From an uncultured Myxococcales bacterium (GTDB lineage Bacteria > Myxococcota_A > Polyangia > Polyangiales > Polyangiaceae), in assembly GCA_937872925.1 (NCBI GenBank), contig CALMUT010000336.1:1-38696 (forward strand): a stretch of 38,696 nucleotides of DNA, written 5' to 3'. Below, one piece after another: positions 25,700-33,326 of this stretch. Position 1 is the stretch's first letter. Each line of letters starts with the position of its first letter. The notes beneath the pieces were generated by a model. It saw only the letters and a program-made list of their open reading frames with translations, made no database searches and had not been told where the DNA came from. The translations under genes and the position numbers were made by a program.

Positions 25700-27373
25700 G
25701 TGGAGGATTCACTACTCGGGGCGACGGATGCACCCACCGTGGTGAGGCCTCTTGCTGCCACTGCTCATGACATGGACGACGCGTCCACCGTCGTGGACGG
25801 TGGCGTACTGGCCGACGAGGAAATCCGGACGCGCAAGGGTGCGCTGCACGTGCTGTTCATCGCGCTGGTTGTATTTGTCGTCGCCACCGCCGCGATGCCC
25901 GAAAAGACGGCTCTGGGTTGGGTGATGATCGTCGTCTACGTCGCGGCGGCGAGCGCCGTCGGCGTGCTCATTCTGTTGAGCCGGAGGTATCAGTACGGCG
26001 CGCGCGTTTCCACGGCGATTGGCGTTGCCATCGTGCTGCTCACCTTGGGTTCGTGCCTGTACTTTGGCGTGGTTGGCGGCCCCATCATCGTCTTGCCCAC
26101 GGTGGTCTACTACTACGGCCTGGGGGACTCGAAACCACGCCGTCGTTGGGTGGCTGGGTCGGCCATCGGTGGTCATGCGAGTTTGACCCTGCTTGCGGCC
26201 GCTGGCGTCGTGCCACCCACGGGCATGATCCCGGCGCAGACGCTGCTACGGGGCGACCACATCTTGATGTCTGGGTTCTGCATCGCGACGCTTCTGGTAG
26301 CCACCTACTGGCTTTCGTACCGCAGCCGCCGCTCCACGCTGCTTGCGATGGCGGCCTTGGAGCGTGCGCGCCGCGGGATCCGTCAGCGCGATGCCCTCTT
26401 GGACGAAGCGCGGGAGGATTTGGATCGCGTGGTGGCCGGCGCCCGTGCGGGACGCCTAACCGGTCGCAGTATCGACTCCTTCCAGCTGAGTAGCGTGATC
26501 GGTCGCGGCGCCATGAGCGAAGTGTACCTCGCAGCGCATATGGACACGGGGCAGGAGGTTGCGCTCAAAGTCTTGCATCCGCACCTATCGGAGTCGCCGG
26601 GTCAGGTGAAGCGGTTCTTTCGCGAGGCGCAAATCATCGCGGCGTTGGCGTCGCCGCACATTCCCAAGCTGTTCGCGTCGGGCACAGACGCAGACGGTTC
26701 ACCCTATTTGGTGCTCGAACTTCTGGATGGGCTGGACTTGGCCGCTGATCTTCGCCAGCGAACGATCCTGCCCCTCGAGGAAGTTGACACGCTCGTGGCG
26801 CATACGTGCTTGGCGCTACACGCCGCGCACGAAGCCGGCGTAGTGCACCGGGACATCAAACCGCAGAACCTGTTCTTGGCAGTGAAACCGAAGCTGTGCT
26901 GGAAGGTGCTCGATTTCGGTGTGTCGATGATTGCCAGTGGCACGGGCACGTTGACCCAAGGCGGCGTCGTCGGCACTCCGGCGTACATGGCGCCCGAACA
27001 GGCGCTGGGCGCGGACGTGGATCGACGTGCAGACGTGTTCTCTTTGGGAGCCGTTATCTACCGCGCGGTGACAGGGCGTCCGCCCTTCAGCGGCAACTCG
27101 AACGCGGCGACGGTGTACGCGGCGCTCCGCTACCAGCCCGTCCGGCCTGGCGAACTGGCTCCACTTTCTGCAGAAGTGGACGCAGTCCTGGCGCTCGCGC
27201 TCGCCAAGAAACCGAGTCTGCGCTTCGACTCCGCCGACCAGTTGGCGGCCGCGTGGAGCGACGCCCGGTCCGGGCGTCTCGGCTCAGACTCTATGCGCGC
27301 GGCGGAGCGGCTGCTCGCGGTGCACCCTTGGGGTACGGACTATACCGCAGGCGAGCGACTCACGGCTTCTTGA
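25700..27373 (+). CDS. Membrane Ser/Thr protein kinase with N-terminal membrane domain and C-terminal kinase domain
   Basis: About 557 residues. The N-terminal third is a membrane domain with five or six TM segments (LHVLFIALVVFVVATAA, GWVMIVVYVAAASAVGVLILLS, STAIGVAIVLLTLGSCLYFGVV, and others) ending around YWLSYRSRRSTLLAMAALERARRG. A short coiled coil links to a C-terminal Hanks-type kinase: GRGAMSEVYLA (P-loop), VALKVLHPHL (Lys), EAGVVHRDIKPQNLFL (catalytic loop, ~26846-26870), KVLDFGVSMIA (DFG, ~26912) and GTPAYMAPEQALG (activation segment and APE). Most bacterial Ser/Thr kinases have the kinase at the N-terminus and a single TM after it; here the order is inverted. The start is uncertain: GTG 25700 has GGGG five bases upstream; GTG 25694 and 25661 are alternatives. 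Its target is unknown. Confidence 0.9.
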   Translation: MEDSLLGATDAPTVVRPLAATAHDMDDASTVVDGGVLADEEIRTRKGALHVLFIALVVFVVATAAMPEKTALGWVMIVVYVAAASAVGVLILLSRRYQYGARVSTAIGVAIVLLTLGSCLYFGVVGGPIIVLPTVVYYYGLGDSKPRRRWVAGSAIGGHASLTLLAAAGVVPPTGMIPAQTLLRGDHILMSGFCIATLLVATYWLSYRSRRSTLLAMAALERARRGIRQRDALLDEAREDLDRVVAGARAGRLTGRSIDSFQLSSVIGRGAMSEVYLAAHMDTGQEVALKVLHPHLSESPGQVKRFFREAQIIAALASPHIPKLFASGTDADGSPYLVLELLDGLDLAADLRQRTILPLEEVDTLVAHTCLALHAAHEAGVVHRDIKPQNLFLAVKPKLCWKVLDFGVSMIASGTGTLTQGGVVGTPAYMAPEQALGADVDRRADVFSLGAVIYRAVTGRPPFSGNSNAATVYAALRYQPVRPGELAPLSAEVDAVLALALAKKPSLRFDSADQLAAAWSDARSGRLGSDSMRAAERLLAVHPWGTDYTAGERLTAS

Positions 27374-27374
27374 A

Positions 27375-27399
27375 CTCCCGGTCCGCGTTGGACTGGGAG
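27375..27399. terminator. Hairpin between convergent kinase and AraC-family genes
   Basis: CTCCCGGTCC (27375-27384) pairs with GGACTGGGAG (27390-27399) over all ten positions (one G-U), with a 5-base loop. It starts two bases after the kinase stop and lies between convergent genes, but neither side has a U-tract. Confidence 0.5.
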
Positions 27400-27439
27400 A
27401 CACAGGTTCGCAAGAGTCGGGGCATCGTTCTCTCTGGGG

Positions 27440-28339
27440 CTAGGTCTCTTTTTCCGAGTCGCCCGCTGAGTCGCCCGCAGCGACTTCGGGGGCATCTGAC
27501 GCAACGCGCACGAATCGCGCGCGCCACGCTGCGGGACTGACCCCGTGGTGCTGGCGAAAGAGGGCGGTCAGGCGGGAAGGCGCCAACTCGATGGCGGCCG
27601 CAACGGACTTTAGCGGCATGTTCGAGCCTGCGAGGAGTTGCTCTGCGCGCGCCAGGCGATAGCGCGCAATTTCTTCCCGGAACGAACTGCCGATCAGGTC
27701 CAGATCTCGCTGCAGGGAACGGCGGCTGGTGCCGAGGGCACGCGCAACCTCCGGCAACGACAGAATGTGGCCGCTCGATGCCAGCACCGTGCGCAGTCGC
27801 GAAATGATAGGAGGCACATCGATGTGCTGGAGGCGCAACGCCGTGACGATGGCACCCACAGCGATCGGATCCGGCGGAGCCAGCCAATCGATGGCCTCGC
27901 TGAGGTCCCCAAGCGACTCGACGCTGTAGGTGGGCTGTACCACGCGGTAGAAACCGGCAACGGCCGCGCCGATGGCGCCCGAACCATGTACGAGGGCCTG
28001 GCGCTGCACTGTGCGGGCGAAAACGCTTTGACGTTCCGCCATGTAGCGCATGATGACTTCGAACGCTGCTACGTCGATGGTTCGCAGCGAGCGCATGTCC
28101 ACCAAAGACACGTGCGGCTCGTCTTCGCGCGCGCCCACCTCAAAGGCCTGGGTCATCTCGAGGGCGTCGTCCGCAGTGGGATCGCCCCAGGCGATCAGCC
28201 CCTTGGTGTGCGTGCTCTGCTGCCAAAAGCAGAAGCAGCGCCGCGCAACGTATCGGTCGATCGGTGACTCAACGAAGCTCGCAATGTCCCGGGCAGGCTG
28301 CAATGGCAGATCCGAACTCGAAACCGGCAGCGTCGGCAT
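27440..28339 (-). CDS. AraC-family transcriptional regulator
   Basis: A 299-residue regulator. The C-terminal ~100 residues carry the two AraC helix-turn-helix motifs: LSLPEVARALGTSRRSLQRDL, then PLKSVAAAIELAPSRLTALFRQHHGVSPAAWRAR. The N-terminal domain is not the usual arabinose-type cupin. It shows VSLVDMRSLRTIDVAAFEVIMRYM and VHGSGAIGAAVAGFYRVVQPTYSVE, ending DLSEAIDWL, a pattern resembling a STAS/SpoIIAA-like fold. A similar fold may be present in the protein at 28546. The ATG is at 28339. A 206-base gap separates it from that protein on the same strand. Targets and effector are unknown. Confidence 0.85.
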   Translation of the reverse strand: MPTLPVSSSDLPLQPARDIASFVESPIDRYVARRCFCFWQQSTHTKGLIAWGDPTADDALEMTQAFEVGAREDEPHVSLVDMRSLRTIDVAAFEVIMRYMAERQSVFARTVQRQALVHGSGAIGAAVAGFYRVVQPTYSVESLGDLSEAIDWLAPPDPIAVGAIVTALRLQHIDVPPIISRLRTVLASSGHILSLPEVARALGTSRRSLQRDLDLIGSSFREEIARYRLARAEQLLAGSNMPLKSVAAAIELAPSRLTALFRQHHGVSPAAWRARFVRVASDAPEVAAGDSAGDSEKET

Positions 28340-28545
28340 GTGTCGTTTCGGGAATCTAGCCCGACGGCTGCCTCCGGACTAGTTCGTCCGAGTGGCGATA
28401 GGGAAACGCGCGGTCCGGCCGTCCGGTAGGCGACGTTGCCCGCACCCGATTTCACTTCCCCCTGGGGGCTGGCTACCCCGGGGGATCCCGGTCGTCTCTG
28501 CCGCCCTGCATCGTGCGGTGTGCGCGACGTTTCACGCAGCTACGC

Positions 28546-28995
28546 TCAGGGTCCACTCGGCAGCTCGGCCAGAAACGCTTGTGCGCGTGCCCGCTCTGCG
28601 CTGTTCAGATCGCCCGTCAAAAACTCGGCTACGTCAGTAGCGTCGTAAAAGAGCTGGCGCTTCGGGTTTCCGGCTTCGCGGATGATCCGACCGAGCTGCA
28701 TCACGAGCGTGGCGTTGCTCTTTGCCGCGATGATCGCGACGCGCTGCAGGTGTGCATTCATCTGGCCAAACAGACGCGCCAGCTCGTCGGCGACCGCCGG
28801 CGCATAGATGACCACCGGCCGGTGGTCCGCGCACAGCACGGGACCTCCGCCGCCGCGCGCGATGTGGTCTTGCACGACCTGCCCCAAGGCCGCGCTGTAC
28901 GCGCGTGCCTCCTCGGGACGCTTGAGGGCGTGCACTCGCGCCTCGATGAGCCGTCCCTCCCGGATTTCGCAGCTGAAAGTCTCCCGGCCCTGCAT
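28546..28995 (-). CDS. STAS-like protein of unknown function
   Basis: A 149-residue soluble protein. ATG 28995 follows TAGGGG. The core reads RPVVIYAPAVADELARLFGQMNAHLQRVAIIAAKSNATLVMQLGRIIREAGNPKRQLFYDATDVAEFL in motif pieces: a hydrophobic strand (PVVIYAP), a helix, a second strand (RVAIIAAKSNAT), a long basic helix (LGRIIREAGNPKR), and a FYDATDVAEFL end. This alternation resembles a STAS/SpoIIAA fold, and a similar arrangement is seen in the N-terminus of the AraC regulator at 27440. There is no kinase or anti-sigma motif. Divergent from the MerR-like gene, from which it is separated by ~130 bases. Confidence 0.6.
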   Translation of the reverse strand: MQGRETFSCEIREGRLIEARVHALKRPEEARAYSAALGQVVQDHIARGGGGPVLCADHRPVVIYAPAVADELARLFGQMNAHLQRVAIIAAKSNATLVMQLGRIIREAGNPKRQLFYDATDVAEFLTGDLNSAERARAQAFLAELPSGP

Positions 28996-29123
28996 GCAGC
29001 GCCCCTAGGCTCCCATCAGAAGGCGCGTAGAACCAGCCCTAAGCGGCCGGCTCTGCGCGATGGCTTGCGTTCAGCTATCGAAGGTGAGAAGTTGCACTTA
29101 TAACTTTGGAAGAGCTGGTCAAG

Positions 29124-29855
29124 ATGGCCACCCTGGCCCAACGCAGTGGCGTGCCGGCGCCGACCATCAAGCACTACATGCGCGAGGGCTTGCTGCCCGG
29201 ACCTGCTCGGCGCACGGCACGCAACATGGCGTACTACGATGCGGGCTTGGTTGATCGCATCACGACGATCAAGCGCCTGCAGCGGGAACACTTTCTGCCC
29301 CTGGGTGTGATCCGTGATCTCCTCGACGCGGCGCCGGAAGCCTCGAACGAGCTCGTCGTCGCTCACGCGGTCGACCGCGCTTTGCAGCAGATGAGGACGC
29401 CGGGAGAAAAGACGCGTCAAAGCCTATCGGATGCGGGCGTGGCAGCGTCGGAGCTCGCGGTGCTGGAGTCACTTGGCGTGGTGCGTGCCCAGGGCACGGG
29501 ACCGGACGCGCGCTTCCCTAGCGACGATGTGGCGATCTTGCGTATCTTGGGGGCAGCGCGGAAAGCTGGCATCGACGCTTCTATGCTGCCTGCCGAAGTA
29601 CTTGGGCGCTACGTCGAGGCGCTTCGAGCACTGGTGGCGGTAGAACTGGAGTTGTTCAAGACCGGTGTGTTGCCCCAGGCAGGCGAGCGCACCGAGGAAC
29701 TCAGTGCCGTGGCGACCACGTTGAGCGAACGGCTCGTCGTACTCCTGCGACGCAAGCTCATCGTTCCGATGCTTGCCGAGGCGGCCGCGGATGCATCGCG
29801 CGCCAGAGCAAAAGCCAAAGCTAAACAACCGCCACGGATGAGGCCGAGACGATGA
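29124..29855 (+). CDS. MerR-family transcriptional regulator
   Basis: A 243-residue regulator. The N-terminal MerR winged helix reads ATLAQRSGVPAPTIKHYMREGLLPGP, then RNMAYYDAGLVDRITTIKRLQREHFLPLGVIRDLLDAAPEASN. The rest is a helical effector/dimerisation region lacking MerR-type metal cysteines. The C-terminus is basic and Ala/Lys-rich (ARAKAKAKQPPRMRPRR). I start at ATG 29124, which has GGAAGAG nine bases upstream; an in-frame TTG at 29106 is the alternative. It overlaps the decayed hydrolase remnant by sharing its stop codon with the remnant's ATG (ATGA). The neighbouring regulators (AraC, MerR) lie on opposite strands, so they are not in one operon. Confidence 0.85.
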   Translation: MATLAQRSGVPAPTIKHYMREGLLPGPARRTARNMAYYDAGLVDRITTIKRLQREHFLPLGVIRDLLDAAPEASNELVVAHAVDRALQQMRTPGEKTRQSLSDAGVAASELAVLESLGVVRAQGTGPDARFPSDDVAILRILGAARKAGIDASMLPAEVLGRYVEALRALVAVELELFKTGVLPQAGERTEELSAVATTLSERLVVLLRRKLIVPMLAEAAADASRARAKAKAKQPPRMRPRR

Positions 29856-30121
29856 AGACCCACTGGAACGAGCGTCTACGCCGCGACCGCGAACGTTGGG
29901 GCCACGGGAAACGCCGTTCCGATCAAGTGCTTCGTGCCCAGCGCGCCGGCTGGTCCCGTGTCACTGGTCGTTCTGGCCCACGGCTTCCAGCTGGCTGCGT
30001 CGTTTCGTTCTTGAGCCGGCACCTGCTCGGCGACGTTGGCTACGACAGCTGGCTATCCGGAGTCGAGGCGCAGACGCGCTGGGTCGCGCCCAAGCTCGCC
30101 ACGATCGAAACCAAGGAGTAG
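29853..30121 (+). pseudogene. Decayed alpha/beta-hydrolase gene remnant
   Basis: Two hydrolase-like halves lie in different frames. In the frame of 29853, directly after the regulator's stop, the bases to 30011 read VYAATANVGATGNAVPIKCF, PAGPVSLVVLAHGFQLAAS: the entry strand and the oxyanion HGF of dienelactone-hydrolase/chlorophyllase-type lipases. This frame stops at TGA 30012-30014. In the frame of ATG 29852, 30002-30121 reads SFLSRHLLGDVGYDSWLSG, ending WVAPKLATIETKE, similar to the C-terminal part of such hydrolases. The nucleophile and catalytic triad region between them is missing. I infer an internal deletion with a frameshift near 30000-30010. A short 89-residue frame through the whole stretch is probably not functional. 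Confidence 0.5.
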
Positions 30122-30136
30122 GGCTCTGAAGGCAAG

Positions 30137-30173
30137 AAAAACGCGCGCTCCGGGAGCCGGAACGCGCGCTTTT
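30137..30173. terminator. Bidirectional terminator hairpin with T-tracts on both sides
   Basis: AAAAA, CGCGCG, one mismatch, TCCGG, loop GAG, CCGGA, mismatch, CGCGCG, then TTTT: stem 30142-30153 with 30157-30168, flanked by A-tract on the left and T-tract on the right. It ends both the plus-strand remnant and the convergent Cys-rich lipoprotein. Confidence 0.75.
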
Positions 30174-30196
30174 GATTGCGACGGAGTGGCGCGGGA

Positions 30197-30748
30197 TCAG
30201 TCGGACGCGGCGTCGCTTGCGCCGGCGTCTGTCGTGCCGCTATCTGTCGTGCCGCCATCGCCACTGGCACAGTTCGTTACACAAGTCGTGAACGTCGTGT
30301 ACAGGCCGCTCGATGCGCCCAGGCAGGACTGACACTGGGTGCCACAGGTCTGAGGTGTACCGCCGGCCTGCAAACAAGCGCTTCCGCATGCAACGAAGGA
30401 CGAACACGCGGCGTCCGCAAGACACGCGTCAACGGCCGCGCAGCATTGCCCTTGAATGCATGCCGTTTCCGCCGGAACGTTGGTTTGCAGTGCGTTGCAC
30501 TTCTGACCTTGAATCGTGCCTGGGCAGTTGGCTACGCCTCCGGTGCCCGTCGCGCCGGTGCCGCCGGTTGCCGTTGCGCCAGTGCCGCCGGTGCCGCTGT
30601 CGAGGATCCCGCCGCCGAACCCGCCGGTGGCGGTGCCGGCACCACTGCCACCCGTCGCGCCAGTGCCACCGCCCGAGTCGTCGCTCGAACACGCCATCAG
30701 TCCAACGCTCAAAGAGCAGACACCAACAAATATCGACAGGTAGTTCAC
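30197..30748 (-). CDS. Small Cys-rich predicted lipoprotein
   Basis: A 183-residue protein. GTG 30748 has GGAAGGA upstream. The signal ends in lipobox LMAC (C20). A Gly/Thr/Ala-rich linker with GGTGATATGGTGATGTGG-like repeats follows, then a ~75-residue Cys-rich domain with 13 cysteines: CPGTIQGQKC, ACIQGQCCAAVDACLADAACSSFVACGSACLQAG, CGTQCQSC, CVTNC. The end is a low-complexity Asp/Ser/Ala/Gly tail. The CCxxxxxCxxxxxCxxxxxCxxxC spacing resembles small disulfide-rich exported proteins common in Polyangiales; no function is known to me. It converges with the decayed hydrolase across the terminator at 30137. Confidence 0.72.
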   Translation of the reverse strand: MNYLSIFVGVCSLSVGLMACSSDDSGGGTGATGGSGAGTATGGFGGGILDSGTGGTGATATGGTGATGTGGVANCPGTIQGQKCNALQTNVPAETACIQGQCCAAVDACLADAACSSFVACGSACLQAGGTPQTCGTQCQSCLGASSGLYTTFTTCVTNCASGDGGTTDSGTTDAGASDAASD

Positions 30749-30880
30749 GGGGCAGATCCTTCCGGTTGATGACCGAGCGACCCTCGTCGCTGGCAGCTGC
30801 GTTTCGATTCGTACATCTGCGGCCGCGATGCAACCTTTTGCTCTGCGAAAGCGTATTTCTCGCCCGACCGCATTCCTGAT

Positions 30881-32029
30881 TCACGTCTTCGACAGCATGG
30901 CGAGGGCTCTGTCGACCCCTGCGACGCGGTGCGGCACGTACCCAACGAGGAAATAGACGAGCCAGACGGCGACAAGAACGCACGCGGCCGCCAGCGCTAG
31001 GAAGCGACGCCCGCGTGCACGGCGGCGGCGCTGGGACGCCCAGGCAAACCCGATCGAGCAAGCAGCGAGCGCGACGTAGGACGCGTACTTCTGTCGCGCC
31101 GTGCGGGTAAGATCAGCGAGCAGTACGGCTTTGGCCTCCTCGAGGAGGCCTGGATCCGGAGCATGCTCGCCCGGCGCCCCAGGCGGCTTCGCGCTGACGC
31201 GCAGTCGCGTGAACACGGCTCGGTGATCACTGAGCCGACGCTGGGATCCATCGCTCAGCGCAACGGGTTCGTGCAGCAAACGTCGCGTTTCGATGCTCTC
31301 GACGGCGAGGTTGGCACCGTCCCGCAACAGCACGTGGTCAACGCGCCAGCGACCCTCCGGGAGCCGTGCACCGCTGCGTTCCCGTAGCAATCTGGCGCTG
31401 GGCCAGTCCGGGCGTGCGTTGAAATCACCGGCCAGCACCAGCGCAAGCGTCTCGTCGCGCAGCCAATGGGCTAGCTCTAGCGATTGAGCCACACGCACGG
31501 CTTCATAGCTACCTGTGGCGTAGCTGGCTTGGAAGTGTGTGTTGACGAAGCGGAGTACGCCCAGGGGCGTCTGTATGCGCACCTCAAGCGCGCCCTTCTT
31601 CCCAATCCAGTCGAGGTGATAGGGCGTGTGCGGAAGGCGTCCGAGTTCGAAATCGTGACCGTGTGCTTCCGTGATGGGAAAGCGCGAAGCGATGATCATG
31701 CCCGTGCTGTCGTAGGAAAACGGTGCGTTGGAAGCGTCCCTCTCCACGTAGGTCAGGCCTTGGGCGCGCAAAGCGCTCTCCAACGTGGCGGAGTCGGCTT
31801 CGCTCCACACTTCCTGCAGCATCACCACATCCGGCTGCAGTTCACCGATCTTCTCCGGTAGACGTTCGAGGCGTTCGGCCCGTGCTGGCGCCGTATAGGG
31901 CACCAGATACACGTTGTAACTGACAACCCGAAGCTCCAAGGGCGTCGCCCTGACACACGGGGCCAGGAGAACTCCAGCCAAGATCAGGCCAAACCAAGCG
32001 GGGAGACAGCGACGCGGCACGCTGTGCAT
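30881..32029 (-). CDS. Endonuclease/exonuclease/phosphatase-family protein, sphingomyelinase-like, with C-terminal TM segments
   Basis: A 382-residue exported protein (signal peptide with GLILAGVLLAPCVRAT). The EEP fold is complete: VVSYNVYLVPY (metal Asn), VVMLQEVWSE (metal Glu), MIIASRFPI, FVNTHFQASYATGSYE, LALVLAGDFNARPD (GDFN) and RRLSDHRAVFTRL (SDH). The YNVY / HFQA / GDFNA combination is typical of neutral-sphingomyelinase-type phospholipid phosphodiesterases. After the domain come ~90 residues with two TM segments (SYVALAACSIGFAWAS and FLALAAACVLVAVWLVYFLVG), so it may be anchored with the catalytic part outside. ATG 32029 faces the M28 peptidase start 33 bases away, so the promoters must overlap the coding ends. 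The substrate is inferred only from the family. Confidence 0.85.
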   Translation of the reverse strand: MHSVPRRCLPAWFGLILAGVLLAPCVRATPLELRVVSYNVYLVPYTAPARAERLERLPEKIGELQPDVVMLQEVWSEADSATLESALRAQGLTYVERDASNAPFSYDSTGMIIASRFPITEAHGHDFELGRLPHTPYHLDWIGKKGALEVRIQTPLGVLRFVNTHFQASYATGSYEAVRVAQSLELAHWLRDETLALVLAGDFNARPDWPSARLLRERSGARLPEGRWRVDHVLLRDGANLAVESIETRRLLHEPVALSDGSQRRLSDHRAVFTRLRVSAKPPGAPGEHAPDPGLLEEAKAVLLADLTRTARQKYASYVALAACSIGFAWASQRRRRARGRRFLALAAACVLVAVWLVYFLVGYVPHRVAGVDRALAMLSKT

Positions 32030-32062
32030 AGTCTAGACCACGCCGAGTGCTACCATCCGCGA

Positions 32063-33106
32063 ATGCTGCGAAAAGCAAGTGCGATTACCCTAAGTTGCTT
32101 CTTCCTCGCCTGCTCCGGAAGTGAGAGCGCCGCGCCTGCCGCGCCGGCGGATGCGGCAGCCGACGTCATGGCCGACGCCGGGAGCAGCGCTTGCGACAAG
32201 ACCTCAGCCGCGTCTCTACGTGATTGTGTGCAGCGCTCTGCTCTCGAAAGCGACATGCAGTTCGTGGCCAAGCCGCGTAGCCCGGGGAGCGCGCATTGGC
32301 AGGCTGTGCAGGACCTCTGCAAGTCCCGTTTTGAGCAGTATGGCTTCTCTGTGAATCTACAAAACTACGCGACCGGTGTGAACGTCGTGGGCATCAAGCA
32401 GGGCACGGACAAAGCATCGGAGGAAGTGATCGTGTCAGCGCACTACGATCACATATCTGGATGCGCCGGCGCGGACGACAACGCAACCGGTGTGGCGGGA
32501 GTGTTGGAGACGGCGCGCGTGCTGGCTGGGGCGACGTTTTCGCGCACGTTGGTGCTTGCCTGTTGGGACGAAGAAGAGAGCGGGCTGATCGGGGCGGAAG
32601 CGTACGCTGCACAAGCGAAGTCGGCGGGCAGCAACATCATCGCGATGTATTCCTTGGAAATGCTTGGCTACTTCACCACCACGCCGAACACCCAAAAGAT
32701 CCCACAGGGGATCGATCTGTTGTTCCCGCAGCAGTACAAGGAAATCGAGGCGGCGGGGTTCGTTGGGGACTTCCTGACGCTGATCCCAGATACGTCCGCC
32801 GCATTCGCAGCAGCTCGCGTCGCTGACCACGCGAAGCAGATCGGACTGCGCACGGTCACTCTGGAGATCACCGATTCCCTGAAGAGCAATCCCCTGGCTC
32901 AGGACGTGCGCCGTTCGGACCACGCCGCGTTTTGGGACCAAGACTTCCCGGCGATGCTCCTCACGGACTCCTCCGAGTTCCGCAACCCAAACTACCACTG
33001 CCGCAATGGCACCGCCGACACCGTCGACACGCTGGACATGGCGTTCTTGACCAACAACACCCGCGTCGTGGTCGGCTCAACGGTCGACCTGCTGGAACTG
33101 AAGTAA
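32063..33106 (+). CDS. M28-family zinc metallopeptidase lipoprotein
   Basis: A 347-residue exported aminopeptidase-like protein. The start ATG 32063 begins a signal with lipobox FLAC (C17); a linker rich in Ala/Asp/Ser/Glu follows. The peptidase core has two zinc sites: SAHYDHI (H127, D129), GADDNATG (D138), CWDEEESGL (E170/E171, one of them the general base), YSLEMLGY (E199) and NPNYHCRNGTADTVDTLD (H312). This is the usual M28 layout of H-D-E-D/E-H. Residues 200-290 hold a variable region, ending RRSDHAAFWDQDFPAMLL. In the family such enzymes remove N-terminal residues. It is divergent from the sphingomyelinase-like gene with only 33 bases between starts. Confidence 0.9.
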   Translation: MLRKASAITLSCFFLACSGSESAAPAAPADAAADVMADAGSSACDKTSAASLRDCVQRSALESDMQFVAKPRSPGSAHWQAVQDLCKSRFEQYGFSVNLQNYATGVNVVGIKQGTDKASEEVIVSAHYDHISGCAGADDNATGVAGVLETARVLAGATFSRTLVLACWDEEESGLIGAEAYAAQAKSAGSNIIAMYSLEMLGYFTTTPNTQKIPQGIDLLFPQQYKEIEAAGFVGDFLTLIPDTSAAFAAARVADHAKQIGLRTVTLEITDSLKSNPLAQDVRRSDHAAFWDQDFPAMLLTDSSEFRNPNYHCRNGTADTVDTLDMAFLTNNTRVVVGSTVDLLELK

Positions 33107-33113
33107 GCCCGGA

Positions 33114-33147
33114 GGTAAGCAGTTCCGCAGAATCTGCGTGCGTTACC
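33114..33147 (+). terminator. Bulged hairpin after M28 peptidase gene
   Basis: GGTAA-GCA and TGC-g-TTACC form the outer stem, and CGCAG/CTGCG with an AAT loop the inner one; 13 pairs with two bulges. It begins eight bases after the stop and has no U-tract. It may end transcription or protect the mRNA 3' end. Confidence 0.35.
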
Positions 33148-33326
33148 AGCGGGCACGTCGAGACACCCAGCAACGCCTTCCACGTTTTTTTGTGAAGGGC
33201 TGCCGAGTTGCACTGCGTGCGACGCGCAAAGTTGTCGCGCCGCCGGCGCGCGTGGCGTGGTGCGACATGATTTCCCTCAGCCGGGGTCATCGATCGCCCG
33301 CGGCTGCTCATGTTAGACCTGCGAAC

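Noticed and set aside
27638..28267. 209-codon plus-strand frame opposite the AraC gene
   Set aside because: The opposite strand has both AraC helix-turn-helix motifs; the plus frame has none.
29852..30121. Intact 89-residue small protein coupled to the MerR gene
   Set aside because: Its first half is out of frame with a hydrolase-like sequence and its second half resembles a hydrolase C-terminus, so a decayed gene explains it better.
33173..33200. Terminator with T-run after the M28 peptidase
   Set aside because: The T-run is in the loop of CCTTCCAC...GTGAAGG, not after a stem, so it does not look like a terminator.
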